From JAOTYV01 sp041557595 (GTDB lineage Bacteria; Pseudomonadota; Alphaproteobacteria; UBA8366): a DNA stretch of 18,567 bases. A program made the position numbers and the translations under genes. Numbering within the stretch: the first letter of the stretch is position 1; every line of letters begins with the position of its first letter. The notes below the pieces were generated by a model. It searched no databases and was not told the DNA's origin. It saw only the letters and a program-made list of their open reading frames with translations. Shown in pieces: positions 1 through 7,404 of the stretch. The stretch is from assembly GCA_041557595.1 (NCBI GenBank), contig JBFFGE010000084.1, forward strand, positions 1 to 18,567. The letters run 5' to 3'.

Positions 1-405
1 AACCAGATCCATCATGCCAGAGCTGAGGGAAATACGAAGCTGAACCGCCGGGTAGCGCTTCAGGAACTCCGGAAGCAACGGCGCAATATTTGTCATAGCA
101 AAATCCGCCTCAACGGTCAGGTGCAGGCTGCCAGACGGCGCGTCGGAAAGCCGGTTGACCGCTAGTCGTGCCTCTTCGAGTTCTGCAACGATGCCTCGCG
201 CATATCGAAGGTAAATTTCACCGGCCTCGGTAAGGCTCTGCTTGCGGGTGGTTCGGTGAAACAGGCGCGCACCAAGGTCGCCCTCCAACTGGGATATCTG
301 ACGGGAAACCGAGGACGGCGTGACTCCCAAATAGCGCCCGGCTGCCGAGAAGCTCCCTGCCTCCACGACCCGCGCGAATAACTGCAGGTTCGATAGACCG
401 CTCAT
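1..405 (-). CDS. LysR-family transcriptional regulator, N-terminal part (cut by window edge)
   Basis: This is the first 135 codons of a LysR-type regulator; the rest lies left of the window. The protein opens MSGLSNLQLFARVVEAGSFS and continues with SAAGRYLGVTPSSVSRQISQ, the classic LysR winged helix-turn-helix (about residues 4-60), with a downstream LTEAGEIYL segment. From about residue 85 the effector-binding domain begins (a G-x-L-x-L-T strand, then a stretch matching the usual 'LLPEFLKRYPAVQL'). The ATG at 405-403 must be the start because an in-frame TGA sits directly before it. It diverges from the cupin gene across 126 bp, the usual layout for a LysR regulator controlling its neighbour; that regulatory link is inference. 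The effector cannot be predicted. Family assignment is firm. Confidence 0.93.
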   Translation of the reverse strand, partial: MSGLSNLQLFARVVEAGSFSAAGRYLGVTPSSVSRQISQLEGDLGARLFHRTTRKQSLTEAGEIYLRYARGIVAELEEARLAVNRLSDAPSGSLHLTVEADFAMTNIAPLLPEFLKRYPAVQLRISLSSGMMDLV

Positions 406-531
406 TCATGAGAAATACGCACAAATCTTATTCCGGTCAACGCATTTTTTTCAAATCATGAATAGATCATATCTCCATTCGCAACCATTCGCGGCTGAAT
501 TACCAGTCGCCGAACCATTTAGGAGAATACG
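406..531. promoter_or_regulatory. Divergent LysR/cupin intergenic region, probable operator and promoters
   Basis: This 126-bp AT-richer gap must hold both divergent promoters. It contains an 8-bp direct repeat, CCATTCGC, at 475-482 and 485-492 (10-bp period). It also has a repeated ATCAT around 455-470, and CTCAT/ATGAG arms (401-412) that overlap the LysR start codon. LysR proteins usually bind such gaps, but I could not identify a clean T-N11-A box or a good -35/-10 pair. Confidence 0.35.
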
Positions 532-981
532 ATGCATCAAACTTCCTTTAAATCTCACTTCGCGGTGTTCGCAGTCTTACTCGGTGCCGTTTTCGCGGCT
601 TCCGGTTCCGTCTCCGCATTCGCCGATCAACGGATCAGCCACTCCATCGACAAGCTTGCCTGGGAACAAGGCGGTCCAGGGCTACATTTCGCATTATTGT
701 GGGGAGACTGGACGAAAGGCGACTACGGGATGGTCGTGAAGATAGAGGCAGGACACGCCGCCCCAAGACACAGTCATACGGCCGACTATCACGGCGTCAC
801 GATTCAGGGAACCTGGATTCACACCTATGGCGCAAACGACGATAGGTCCCTCGCACCGGGTGGATATGCTTTTCAGCCGGGTAAAGAGGAACACGGGGAT
901 CGCTGCGAAGGACCCGAAGATTGCTTGATCCTCATCCATCAGCACGGTCCCCGAGATTTCATTCTGTCGGGGACGCACTGA
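532..981 (+). CDS. Exported cupin-domain protein
   Basis: A 149-residue single-domain cupin with an N-terminal signal peptide: a basic start, a hydrophobic core (FAVFAVLLGAVFAASG) and a likely Ala-x-Ala-type cleavage site near SAFA-DQ. Cupin motif 1 is seen as APRHSHTADYHGVTIQGTW, giving candidate metal-binding histidines. Motif 2 is seen as GGYAFQPGKEEHGD, with the PxG turn and a histidine. It may therefore bind a metal in the periplasm; it resembles the DUF4437-like exported cupins, but I cannot name a substrate. Shine-Dalgarno AGGAG at 521-525 fixes the ATG start. It is transcribed away from the LysR gene and followed by a strong stem-loop, so it is probably a single-gene unit under LysR control (inference). 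Confidence 0.8.
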   Translation: MHQTSFKSHFAVFAVLLGAVFAASGSVSAFADQRISHSIDKLAWEQGGPGLHFALLWGDWTKGDYGMVVKIEAGHAAPRHSHTADYHGVTIQGTWIHTYGANDDRSLAPGGYAFQPGKEEHGDRCEGPEDCLILIHQHGPRDFILSGTH

Positions 982-1020
982 TATCGGGCCGAGACCCAAG
1001 CAACAGAGAAGCGACACGTT

Positions 1021-1061
1021 CGGCGGTTCCTGATGGATAGAATGTTATTCAGGAACCGCCG
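1021..1061 (+). terminator. Perfect 13-bp stem-loop downstream of the cupin gene
   Basis: Arms 1021-1033 (CGGCGGTTCCTGA) and 1049-1061 are exact reverse complements around a 15-nt loop, 40 bp after the cupin stop. No T-run follows on either strand, so it may end transcription only weakly, act as an mRNA 3'-stabilising structure, or be a repeat element. Confidence 0.45.
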
Positions 1062-1311
1062 CACGTCAGAATTGGTCTAAGTCGCCACCGTAACCACTCT
1101 AAAGTATGAGGATCTGCATCGCACCCAATTCCGGAACGGCCCAAACATCGGCACGTAGGGTCGCTCGGTGTCAATTTCCGCCGTTTGAAGTTCGGACCGC
1201 GACACTTCCGGCGGACCGCACCATTTGCCGGGCGCTGTTCGCCGGCACCATGGTTGCCCTCGTCCGTTCCGGAACGCTACGCTGTGCCCATAGCAATTAC
1301 CGAGAAACCCC
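1062..1311. other. Non-coding gap before the amidohydrolase
   Basis: The whole gap from 982 to 1311 is 330 bp. Apart from the stem-loop at 1021-1061 it holds no convincing gene; the open frames crossing it have no family resemblance and run into the antisense or wrong frame of the next gene. A perfect 12-bp palindrome, CGTTCCGGAACG, lies at 1265-1276, 35 bp before the amidohydrolase start, and a half-copy (TTCCGGAACG) occurs near 1130. This could be an operator. Confidence 0.4.
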
Positions 1312-2118
1312 ATGCCGATCATCGACGCGCAGGTCCACCTCTGGCGCACGGGGGCTGCGAGGCCACCCCATCTGGAAACGCCGTTTCTGGTCGGGGATGC
1401 AATTCGCGGCATGGACGAGGCGGGCGTCGACGGCGCCGTCATTCATCCTCCCGTAAGCTGGGACCTGGACTCCAACGAGCAGGCGGTCGAGGCCGTACAG
1501 GCCTATCCCGAACGCTTTGCGATACTGGCCAATCCCCCGCTCGACGCGCCGGAGAGCCGATCGCATATCGCGGCATGGAAAGCGCGCCCCGGCATACTGG
1601 GTTTCCGGTTTTATTTCGGCCAGCCGCACAACAAGACCTGGCCAATGGACGGGACCCTGGATTGGCTGTGGCCGGCCGCCGAGGAAGCCGAGATGCCGCT
1701 GGCCCTGCTTGCCGGCGACTGGCTGCCTTTGCTGGGCCAGATCGCGGAGCGCCATCCGAGATTAAAGCTGATGGTGGACCATATGGGCGCGGTCCGGGGC
1801 GCCAAGGGCGACGCGGCATTCCCGAACATGAAGGAACTGACGGCGCTCGCGCGCTATCCGAATGTCGCCGTCAAATTGACGGGCGGCCCGTTCTATGCGG
1901 ACGACGCCTATCCGTTCAGGAGTCTCCATAAACACTATCGGGCAATGTACGACGCCTTCGGTCCCCATCGGCTGTTCTGGGGCACCGACATCACGAAAAT
2001 GCCGTGCTCGTGGCGGCAATGCGTCACCCATTTTCAGGAAATCGGCTGGATTCCCGATGCCGACAAGAAGCTCATCATGGGCGACGCCATTTGCGACTGG
2101 ATCGGCTGGAAGCGGTAA
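1312..2118 (+). CDS. Amidohydrolase (PF04909, metal-dependent hydrolase), COG3618-like
   Basis: A 268-residue TIM-barrel hydrolase of the Amidohydro_2 group. Its first strand reads MPIIDAQVHLW. Further family marks are FRFYF after strand 3, a histidine in LMVDHMGAV (about 147), VAVKLTGG, and the C-terminal catalytic aspartate in LFWGTDITKMP. In place of the canonical HxH at the first strand it has Gln7-x-His9, a variant I know from this branch. Relatives hydrolyse lactones and related ring esters (for example 2-pyrone-4,6-dicarboxylate or sugar lactones), so a ring-opening hydrolase in a catabolic pathway is the best guess; the substrate is unknown. The Shine-Dalgarno is weak, but the start agrees with the family N-terminus. 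It converges on the reductase at 2146. Confidence 0.85.
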   Translation: MPIIDAQVHLWRTGAARPPHLETPFLVGDAIRGMDEAGVDGAVIHPPVSWDLDSNEQAVEAVQAYPERFAILANPPLDAPESRSHIAAWKARPGILGFRFYFGQPHNKTWPMDGTLDWLWPAAEEAEMPLALLAGDWLPLLGQIAERHPRLKLMVDHMGAVRGAKGDAAFPNMKELTALARYPNVAVKLTGGPFYADDAYPFRSLHKHYRAMYDAFGPHRLFWGTDITKMPCSWRQCVTHFQEIGWIPDADKKLIMGDAICDWIGWKR

Positions 2119-2135
2119 TGCGGGTATTCCCGAAA

Positions 2136-2158
2136 GACGCGCGGACTAGCTGCGCGTC
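2136..2158. terminator. Small hairpin between convergent genes
   Basis: GACGCGC (2136-2142) pairs with GCGCGTC (2152-2158) around a 9-nt loop that contains the stop codon of the minus-strand reductase. It sits between two convergent genes only 27 bp apart. The stem is short and has no T-run, so its terminator role is uncertain. Confidence 0.3.
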
Positions 2159-3171
2159 GGATCCTCGCTCACGCGAACCAAACGCTTGCCCAGATTGTCC
2201 CCATTCATCATGCCGATGAACGCATCGACGGTGTTGTCGATGCCGTCGACGATGTCCTCGAAATAGACGATCCGTCCATCCTTGATTCGCTCGGCAATCC
2301 AGGGCAGGAACGCGTCGTACTGATCCATATTGTCGTAAACGCTGAATTTCTGCATCACCGCGCCCTTCGCCTCCACATTGCCGATATTGCTCGGTTTGTG
2401 GCGTTCCGGGTTGTCGTATTGCGAGATCTGGCCGCAAACGGCGATGCGCGCCCCCGGGTTGATGCGGTCGAGCACCGCCTCCAGGGTCTCGCCGCCGACG
2501 TTCTCGAAATAGATGTCGATGCCGTTCGGACAGTGCGCGTCCAGCGCCGCGCCAATCGAGGACACGGTCTTGTAGTTGAAAGCGGCGTCGAAGCCGAGCG
2601 TGTCCACGATATGCCGGACCTTGGCGTCGCTGCCGGCGCTGCCGACGACATGGCAGCCTTCGAGCTTGGCGATCTGTCCGGCAATGCTTCCGACCGCGCC
2701 GCTGGCGGCGGAGATGAAGGCGGTTTCGCCCGGCTTCGGCCGGCCGATATCGAGGATGCCGACGCGCGCCGTCAGCCCCGGCATACCGATGACCGTAATG
2801 GCGTGCGAAATGGGCCCGAGTGACGTGTCGATCGCGCGCAGATCGCCGCCGCACTTGGCCAGGGAAAAGAGTTCCCAGCCGAGGAAGCCCCAGACGAAGT
2901 CGCCCTCCTTGAAGTTCGAATTGCGCGATGCCGCGACCTGTCCCACGACGCGGGCGGGAATCACCTGGTCGAGCGCAAAATTCTTGGACCCTGGATAGTT
3001 CGCCGTGCCCCCCATCCTTCCCCGCATATAGGGATCGCAGGACAGATAGATGTTGCGCACCAGGACGTCGCCGTCTTGCGGTTCGGGCACCGGCTCGTCG
3101 CGGACATCGTAGCAGGCCGGTGTCACCGGTCCGTCGGGGGTCTGCACGAATAAGATGCGGCGGTTCTGCAT
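2146..3171 (-). CDS. NADP-dependent MDR-superfamily reductase (CurA / prostaglandin-reductase type)
   Basis: A 341-residue zinc-independent medium-chain reductase. The N-terminal catalytic fold shows the family hallmark YLSCDPYMRGRM (about residues 42-53). The Rossmann domain carries SAASGAVGSIAGQIAK (about 154-169), followed by GSAGSDAK (178-184), whose lysine is typical of NADPH preference. ENVGGETL and GQISQYD near 223-250 are also diagnostic. Family members reduce the C=C bond of alpha,beta-unsaturated ketones or aldehydes. A GGGAG-type Shine-Dalgarno lies 8 nt before the ATG. It lies 77 bp downstream of the flavodoxin-fold gene on the same strand, so the two may be co-transcribed. The natural substrate is not predictable. 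Confidence 0.92.
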   Translation of the reverse strand: MQNRRILFVQTPDGPVTPACYDVRDEPVPEPQDGDVLVRNIYLSCDPYMRGRMGGTANYPGSKNFALDQVIPARVVGQVAASRNSNFKEGDFVWGFLGWELFSLAKCGGDLRAIDTSLGPISHAITVIGMPGLTARVGILDIGRPKPGETAFISAASGAVGSIAGQIAKLEGCHVVGSAGSDAKVRHIVDTLGFDAAFNYKTVSSIGAALDAHCPNGIDIYFENVGGETLEAVLDRINPGARIAVCGQISQYDNPERHKPSNIGNVEAKGAVMQKFSVYDNMDQYDAFLPWIAERIKDGRIVYFEDIVDGIDNTVDAFIGMMNGDNLGKRLVRVSEDPTRS

Positions 3172-3248
3172 AAGACGGCTCCCAAAACGCTCGGAATGAT
3201 GAAGTGTATCGCGGCGACGCGCCGTCGTCTTTCTTCGCGATGCGCCGT

Positions 3249-3716
3249 CTAGAAGATCCCGGCATCGAGACCGGCGGCCATGGCGGCCCCAAGCTCACCG
3301 CATTGGTCGACAAAGGTGTCTTGCCATTCTCCACGGCATATCAGTGGCTCCTGCACCGCCCGCCAACGAAGGCCGGTCACGATCGTCTCGACGCCGCGCC
3401 GGGTGCCCGTGCCGTCATGACCGGCACGCACATAGAGACAGTATGGGAGCCCTTGCGTCTCCTCCAGGCATGGGTAGTAGGTTCTGTCGAAAAAATCCTT
3501 CAGCGCGCCGCTCATATACCCGAGATTCTCGGTCGTCCCGAGGATTACCGCGCCGGCGGCGAGAACGTCGTCGGGACCGGCGTCGAACGGCGACAGCGCC
3601 ACGACATCGACGGTCAGGGTCGCGTCGGACCGCGCCCCGTCGACGACGGCGTCGAGCAGCCGCGCCGTGTTGTCGGACGGCGCGTGCGCGATGATAAGAA
3701 GCCGTTTGTTCGGCAT
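3249..3716 (-). CDS. Flavodoxin-fold NAD(P)H-dependent oxidoreductase-like protein
   Basis: A 155-residue flavodoxin-like protein. It begins MPNKRLLIIAHAPSDNTARL, a beta strand followed by a phosphate-binding loop. The flavin-ring loop GTTENLGYMSGALKDFFDR is at about 60-78, a pattern shared by FMN-dependent reductases and WrbA-type flavodoxins. A further family-like stretch is LYVRAGHDGTGTRRGVE (about 94-110). The open frame extends 19 codons upstream, but the ATG at 3716 is preferred because it begins the conserved first strand. It probably binds FMN and transfers electrons in the cytoplasm; the partner is unknown. It is followed after 77 bp by the CurA-type reductase and diverges from the ABM-domain gene. 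Confidence 0.85.
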   Translation of the reverse strand: MPNKRLLIIAHAPSDNTARLLDAVVDGARSDATLTVDVVALSPFDAGPDDVLAAGAVILGTTENLGYMSGALKDFFDRTYYPCLEETQGLPYCLYVRAGHDGTGTRRGVETIVTGLRWRAVQEPLICRGEWQDTFVDQCGELGAAMAAGLDAGIF

Positions 3717-3787
3717 GATGATTTCGCCTTTACCCGGAAAGCGGAAAATGAATGGGCGGTATAGAAGCCCCAACCTCGAAACGCGGT

Positions 3788-3806
3788 ACGCGCCCGCGGG
3801 GCGCGT
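3788..3806. promoter_or_regulatory. 19-nt palindrome in divergent promoter region
   Basis: ACGCGCCC (3788-3795) and GGGCGCGT (3799-3806) are exact reverse complements separated by 3 nt, in the 174-bp gap between two divergent genes (starts at 3716 and 3891). The position suits a shared operator, but a hairpin in an ABM-gene leader is also possible. The rest of the gap, toward 3891, is AT-richer and probably holds the ABM promoter. Confidence 0.3.
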
Positions 3807-3890
3807 TATGGTGTTCGACCCGAATCGCTCATATCGTTCCTAAACATATTTCTCTCGCCATGTCTCAACCGAACAAATCTGGAGAGTCCA

Positions 3891-4208
3891 ATGATTGCAA
3901 AATGGGTACGGGTCAAGATCAAGCCGGAAATGCGCCAGCGCTTCCTCGACGCCATCGAAGTCGATGCGCTCGGCTCCGAGCAGGACGAGCCCGGCTGCGT
4001 CCGGTTCAATGTGCTGCAGGATGTCGAAGACGAAAACGTCTATTACTTTTACGAGGTGTATGTCGATGAAGCGGCGGTGGACGCCCACCGCGCCGCGCCG
4101 CACTACGCCGTTTGGCAAGGCGCCGCGGACACGCTGGCCGAACCGACCCAACGGATCGAATGCCGATCCGTGTTTCCGGCCGATCCGAAATACTGGACCG
4201 GTGCGTAG
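3891..4208 (+). CDS. Antibiotic biosynthesis monooxygenase (ABM, PF03992) domain protein
   Basis: A 105-residue single ABM domain, a ferredoxin-like fold that usually works as a homodimer. Typical features are the opening strand WVRVKIKPEMRQRFLDAI, the EPGCVRFNVLQDVEDEN turn, the YYFYEVYVDEAAVDAHRAAPHY helix region (Phe/Tyr-Tyr-Glu, then His-Arg-x-x-x-His) and a terminal SVFPADPKYW. Such proteins include cofactor-free quinone-forming monooxygenases and also LsrG/YgiN-like enzymes; which applies here cannot be decided. The Shine-Dalgarno GGAGAG lies 5 nt before the ATG. It diverges from the flavodoxin-fold gene, and a functional link (quinone or enone chemistry with the reductase pair) is plausible but inferred. 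Confidence 0.88.
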   Translation: MIAKWVRVKIKPEMRQRFLDAIEVDALGSEQDEPGCVRFNVLQDVEDENVYYFYEVYVDEAAVDAHRAAPHYAVWQGAADTLAEPTQRIECRSVFPADPKYWTGA

Positions 4209-4419
4209 CGCGAGAGACCGACGTCCGATTTGCGGTTACACGCGGACGTGCCGGATGCGGTCGGCATTCGTCGGGTAGTGACCGGGAGCGGACCATTCAT
4301 TGGCCGCACCCAATTTCCGCTGCGGACCCGAAGCGATCCTTCGCGATCGTGCTCTTCAATGCCAATTTTCTGGGCCGGTCGGCTCCAGGCTCGCCAGCGG
4401 TACGAACCGGGACGGCAAG
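4209..4419. other. 211-bp non-coding gap between ABM gene and pyrC
   Basis: This gap separates convergent genes. I find no gene and no clear terminator; only a 5-bp stem occurs near 4333-4348. Open frames through it are antisense to pyrC and have no recognisable family. Confidence 0.4.
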
Positions 4420-5517
4420 TCACCGGTCGGCGCGCTCGGCGGCGCGCCATGGAAGGGTTTCGCCCGCGTGGTACGGCACGATGCAGAGGTCGCCTCGTGT
4501 CGTCGTTTCCGGCACGGTCTGTGCCTCGCGGTGCAGCGTAATGGTTCCGTCGTTGAGCGGCAGCCCATAGAAGCGCGGACCGAACTCCGAGGCGAAGGCC
4601 TCGAACCGGTCGAGCGCGCCTTCCTCGTCGAAGGTGAGCGCGTAACTTTCCAGCGCCACGGGTGCGCTAAAGATGCCGGCGCAGCCGCAGGCGCTTTCCT
4701 TGTCCTGCTTCCGGTGGGGCGCGGAATCGGTGCCGAGAAAGAATTTCGGATCGCCCGAAATCGCGGCTTGGCGCAATGCCGTGCGATGATGTCGGCGTTT
4801 TGCAACCGGCAGGCAGTATGCATGCGGCCGCAACCCGCCTTCGAACAACGCATTACGGTCGATCCGCAGATGATGCGCGGTGATCGTGGCCGCCAGGGTT
4901 GGTCCGGCCGCTTGGACGAACTGCACGGAGTCCGCCGTGGTGATGTGCTCCAACACCACCTTCAGCGCGGGGAAATCGCGGAGCGTCGGCGCCAGGACAG
5001 TCTCCAGGAACACGGCTTCACGGTCGAAGATATCGATGTCGGGCGAAACCACCTCGCCATGAACCAGCAGCGGCATGCCGATTGTCTGCATCCGGTCGAG
5101 CACAGCTCGGATGTTGCGCACGTCCGTTACGCCCGCCGCTGAATTGGTGGTAGCGCCCGCGGGATAGAGCTTGCAGGCGGTGAAGACCCCGCTTTCGAAT
5201 CCGGTCTCGATTTCGTTCGGATCGATTTCGTCGGTCAGATAGGCGGTCATCAAAGGCGTGAATCTGCGGCGCCGCGGCAACGCCGCGAGGATGCGATTGC
5301 GATAGGCTTCCGCGGCGGCGACGGTCGTCACCGGGGGCACCAGGTTGGGCATCACGATGGCCCGCGCGAACTGGCGTGCCGTGATGTCGGCTGTGAGGGC
5401 CAGTATGGCGTCGTCGCGCAGATGGAGATGCAAATCATCGGGTTCCCGAATGGTAAGCTGTGCGCCACCGCAAATTCGGTCTTGATCGGCCGTCGCGGTC
5501 GGCCCGGGTGTCGGCAT
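4420..5517 (-). CDS. pyrC: Dihydroorotase, class II (E. coli PyrC type)
   Basis: This enzyme catalyses the third step of pyrimidine synthesis, reversible cyclisation of carbamoyl-aspartate to dihydroorotate. All zinc-site motifs are present: DLHLHLRD (His30, His32), MPNLVPPV, the carboxylated lysine in CKLYPAGATTNS (Lys116), LLVHGEV (His153), LEHITTAD (His191) and the catalytic Asp264 in FLGTDSAPH. The C-terminal GCAGIFSAP and RFYGLPLNDGTI blocks match E. coli PyrC closely. At 365 residues it is slightly longer than the usual ~348, because of about 15 extra N-terminal residues; a later start is possible, but Shine-Dalgarno GAGGAG (complement of 5525-5530) supports this one. A possible -10 box TATACT lies at 5588-5583. 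No other pyr gene is adjacent. Confidence 0.95.
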   Translation of the reverse strand: MPTPGPTATADQDRICGGAQLTIREPDDLHLHLRDDAILALTADITARQFARAIVMPNLVPPVTTVAAAEAYRNRILAALPRRRRFTPLMTAYLTDEIDPNEIETGFESGVFTACKLYPAGATTNSAAGVTDVRNIRAVLDRMQTIGMPLLVHGEVVSPDIDIFDREAVFLETVLAPTLRDFPALKVVLEHITTADSVQFVQAAGPTLAATITAHHLRIDRNALFEGGLRPHAYCLPVAKRRHHRTALRQAAISGDPKFFLGTDSAPHRKQDKESACGCAGIFSAPVALESYALTFDEEGALDRFEAFASEFGPRFYGLPLNDGTITLHREAQTVPETTTRGDLCIVPYHAGETLPWRAAERADR

Positions 5518-5803
5518 GGGTAGTCTCCTCTGAGGCCGCGCCGGATCGGCTGCAACCTGAATATCATCGAAATGGTGGTGTCAGTATAGTGCCGACCAGT
5601 CTCCGAAACGGCGTGCGAGTTTAGCGTCAGATTGGCAAGTGACGCCAGTCGGCCAAGAAGGTTCGATCCGGCAGCACCGTTTTGTATGAGAAACCATCAC
5701 GAAGCAGCCAATCTACTCGCGTTCGTGCGGTTCGGCGCGCGGATCCGGTTCGCAGGCAACGTGGGTCGTTCGCGGCACCAGCACGACGGATTTTTTCTCC
5801 CGC
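5518..5803. other. 286-bp non-coding gap upstream of pyrC
   Basis: It presumably contains the pyrC promoter at its left side (candidate -10 at 5583-5588). The rest, up to the OmpA-family stop codon, shows no gene or RNA that I recognise. Confidence 0.35.
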
Positions 5804-6742
5804 TCAGTTATGCGTCGACACCAGCTCAACGCGCCGATTCAGCTCCCGGCCGTCGGCTTCGCCATTCGTGGCGACGGGGGACAGGGGGCCGACACCGCTT
5901 GCGATCAACCTGCCTTTCGCTTTCGGCAGCCTGGCGATAACCGCATCGGCCACCGCCCTGGCGCGCGCCTTTGACAGCGTCATGTTGGACGCGAGCTTGC
6001 CCTGATCGTCCGTATGCCCGACGACGTAGAAATGCCGGTTCGGGTTATCCCTCAGATACTGGACGATCGTCGCAATCGTCTCGGCAGATGAAGGTTTGAT
6101 CTTCGCACTGCCGGTATCGAAGTGGATGCCGTATATTGCGATGCGGCCCTCGCTGTCCATCTTCTTCTTCAGATTCTCGAGCGTCAGCGCGACCGTGCCT
6201 TCCGCCATGGCCGCCGTCTCGAATTGTTCGATGACATAGTTGCCGCTACGGCTGGTACTCACGACGACAATGACACGCGTCTTGTCTATCGTCTTCTCGG
6301 CGGCGATGTATTCCTGGCCCTGCGTCCCGACCAGGGCCTTGACGCCGACCGATACGGGTTTGCCTTTTCGGGTATACCGGCGCTGGATGAAGCCGTTCTT
6401 GCCCTTGCTGTTGACGGCGCGGCTCAGTATTTCGGACCGCTTCACGTCGTCGAGGACCGCGATCATCTCGAAACCGCCAGCGGCAAGCGCCTTTTCGTAA
6501 CTCTTGAATACTTCGAAATTGCTCTTTTCCGCGGGCTTCATGAAGATACGGCTGATCAGACGTCCCTCGAGGACGGCCGTGCCGATATCTTTCTTGTCCT
6601 GCACGAGATAATGAAACTTCACGAAATCGGCCTTATACTTTCCGACCGCTTTACTGCCGGCGAAGGGCGTCAGAATTTCCGCCCCTTCGGCGCTCGGCAT
6701 TGTCACGAACAGCGTCAGAAACAGCAAAATCCAACCGCGCAT
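5804..6742 (-). CDS. OmpA-family envelope protein with DUF4892-like N-terminal domain
   Basis: A 312-residue exported protein. Residues 1-20 form a signal peptide (MRGWILLFLTLFVTMPSAEG). The middle part (about 30-190) resembles the DUF4892 domain, with blocks such as SNFEVFKSYEKALAAGGFEM; that assignment is from memory and less sure. The C-terminal 110 residues are an OmpA/MotB peptidoglycan-binding domain: GIHFDTGSAKIKPSS, then VVGHTDDQG, NMTLSKARARAVADAVI, and a terminal NRRVEL, with the expected Asp and Arg for binding diaminopimelate. It probably tethers the outer membrane or a periplasmic complex to the cell wall. A GGAG ribosome site precedes the start. It diverges from an unknown exported protein across 104 bp. 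Confidence 0.85.
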   Translation of the reverse strand: MRGWILLFLTLFVTMPSAEGAEILTPFAGSKAVGKYKADFVKFHYLVQDKKDIGTAVLEGRLISRIFMKPAEKSNFEVFKSYEKALAAGGFEMIAVLDDVKRSEILSRAVNSKGKNGFIQRRYTRKGKPVSVGVKALVGTQGQEYIAAEKTIDKTRVIVVVSTSRSGNYVIEQFETAAMAEGTVALTLENLKKKMDSEGRIAIYGIHFDTGSAKIKPSSAETIATIVQYLRDNPNRHFYVVGHTDDQGKLASNMTLSKARARAVADAVIARLPKAKGRLIASGVGPLSPVATNGEADGRELNRRVELVSTHN

Positions 6743-6846
6743 TTTCAGTCTCCAGCCAACGATGAATTAAATGGACCATTATGAACGATACGAATTTTTG
6801 TATATCGTAACCAGAGGTCCGGCCAATCTCCGCAGGGGAGATCACA

Positions 6847-7404
6847 ATGCACGCGCTCAAATATTTTTATATCCTCGTTATTGTCGGCTGCGTCACTGCC
6901 GCGCCCGCGCGCGCGGCCGAACTCGTGCGCAGCGCTTCGCAAATCGAGACCATGCCTATTCAGGGCGTCACGCTCGCGACCCCGCCGAAGGAGGCGGTTG
7001 AGCGCCTCCTCGCCGCAGGCTATCGGGCAGGACCGGTCAAGAACTATGCGGACTGGACGGAACGCGAACTGCTCCTCGAACGCGGTGGCCCCGGCGCGCC
7101 GGAAGGTGAATCCTGGGTCACGCTCGCACGCTACAAAGGGCTGCTGACCCAGATAACCGAGCAGACGAACCAGCCCAGGAATCGCTTCGATGCAGTCGCG
7201 GAGATCGGCGCCGCTCAAAGCCACTTCGGGATCCCCCGCGATGACCCGAAATGCCGGGCCAACCGTCACAACGCAGGCAACTGCCGGATTCAGGACGCAA
7301 CGAAGGCCGAGGACGTGAACCTGGTCTTCGGCATACAAGTGTTGTCGATCACCATGAATCGCTACGCGACCCGCAAGAAGGATTACAAGGAGTCGCTTCA
7401 GTAG
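6847..7404 (+). CDS. Exported protein of unknown function
   Basis: A 185-residue protein that I do not recognise. It has a clear signal peptide (MHALKYFYILVIVGCVTAAP, cleavage likely after ARA-A near residue 24). The mature part is mixed alpha/beta and charged. It contains a PPKEAVERLLAAGYR helix-like segment and a Cys-x9-Cys pair (CRANRHNAGNC) that could form a periplasmic disulfide. The ribosome site GGGGAG, 6 nt before the ATG, is strong. It is divergent from the OmpA-family gene and separated from the next gene by 319 bp, so it is probably transcribed alone. An envelope role is inferred only from export and location. Confidence 0.75.
   Translation: MHALKYFYILVIVGCVTAAPARAAELVRSASQIETMPIQGVTLATPPKEAVERLLAAGYRAGPVKNYADWTERELLLERGGPGAPEGESWVTLARYKGLLTQITEQTNQPRNRFDAVAEIGAAQSHFGIPRDDPKCRANRHNAGNCRIQDATKAEDVNLVFGIQVLSITMNRYATRKKDYKESLQ

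Noticed and set aside
2075..3334. Open frame of 419 codons on the minus strand.
   Set aside because: It overlaps the CurA-type reductase in another frame, and its Arg/Gly-rich product lacks motifs.
4302..4325. CACCCAAT-type words near 1122, 4307 and 7593 as a possible dispersed repeat.
   Set aside because: The similarity is limited to about ten bases in each case and does not extend into the flanks.
4300..5142. Open frame of 280 codons on the plus strand.
   Set aside because: Antisense to pyrC; no family resemblance.
5761..5800. Terminator-like GTCGT/ACGAC stem followed by a T-run on the plus strand.
   Set aside because: Both flanking genes run on the minus strand, so no plus-strand transcript is known to end here.
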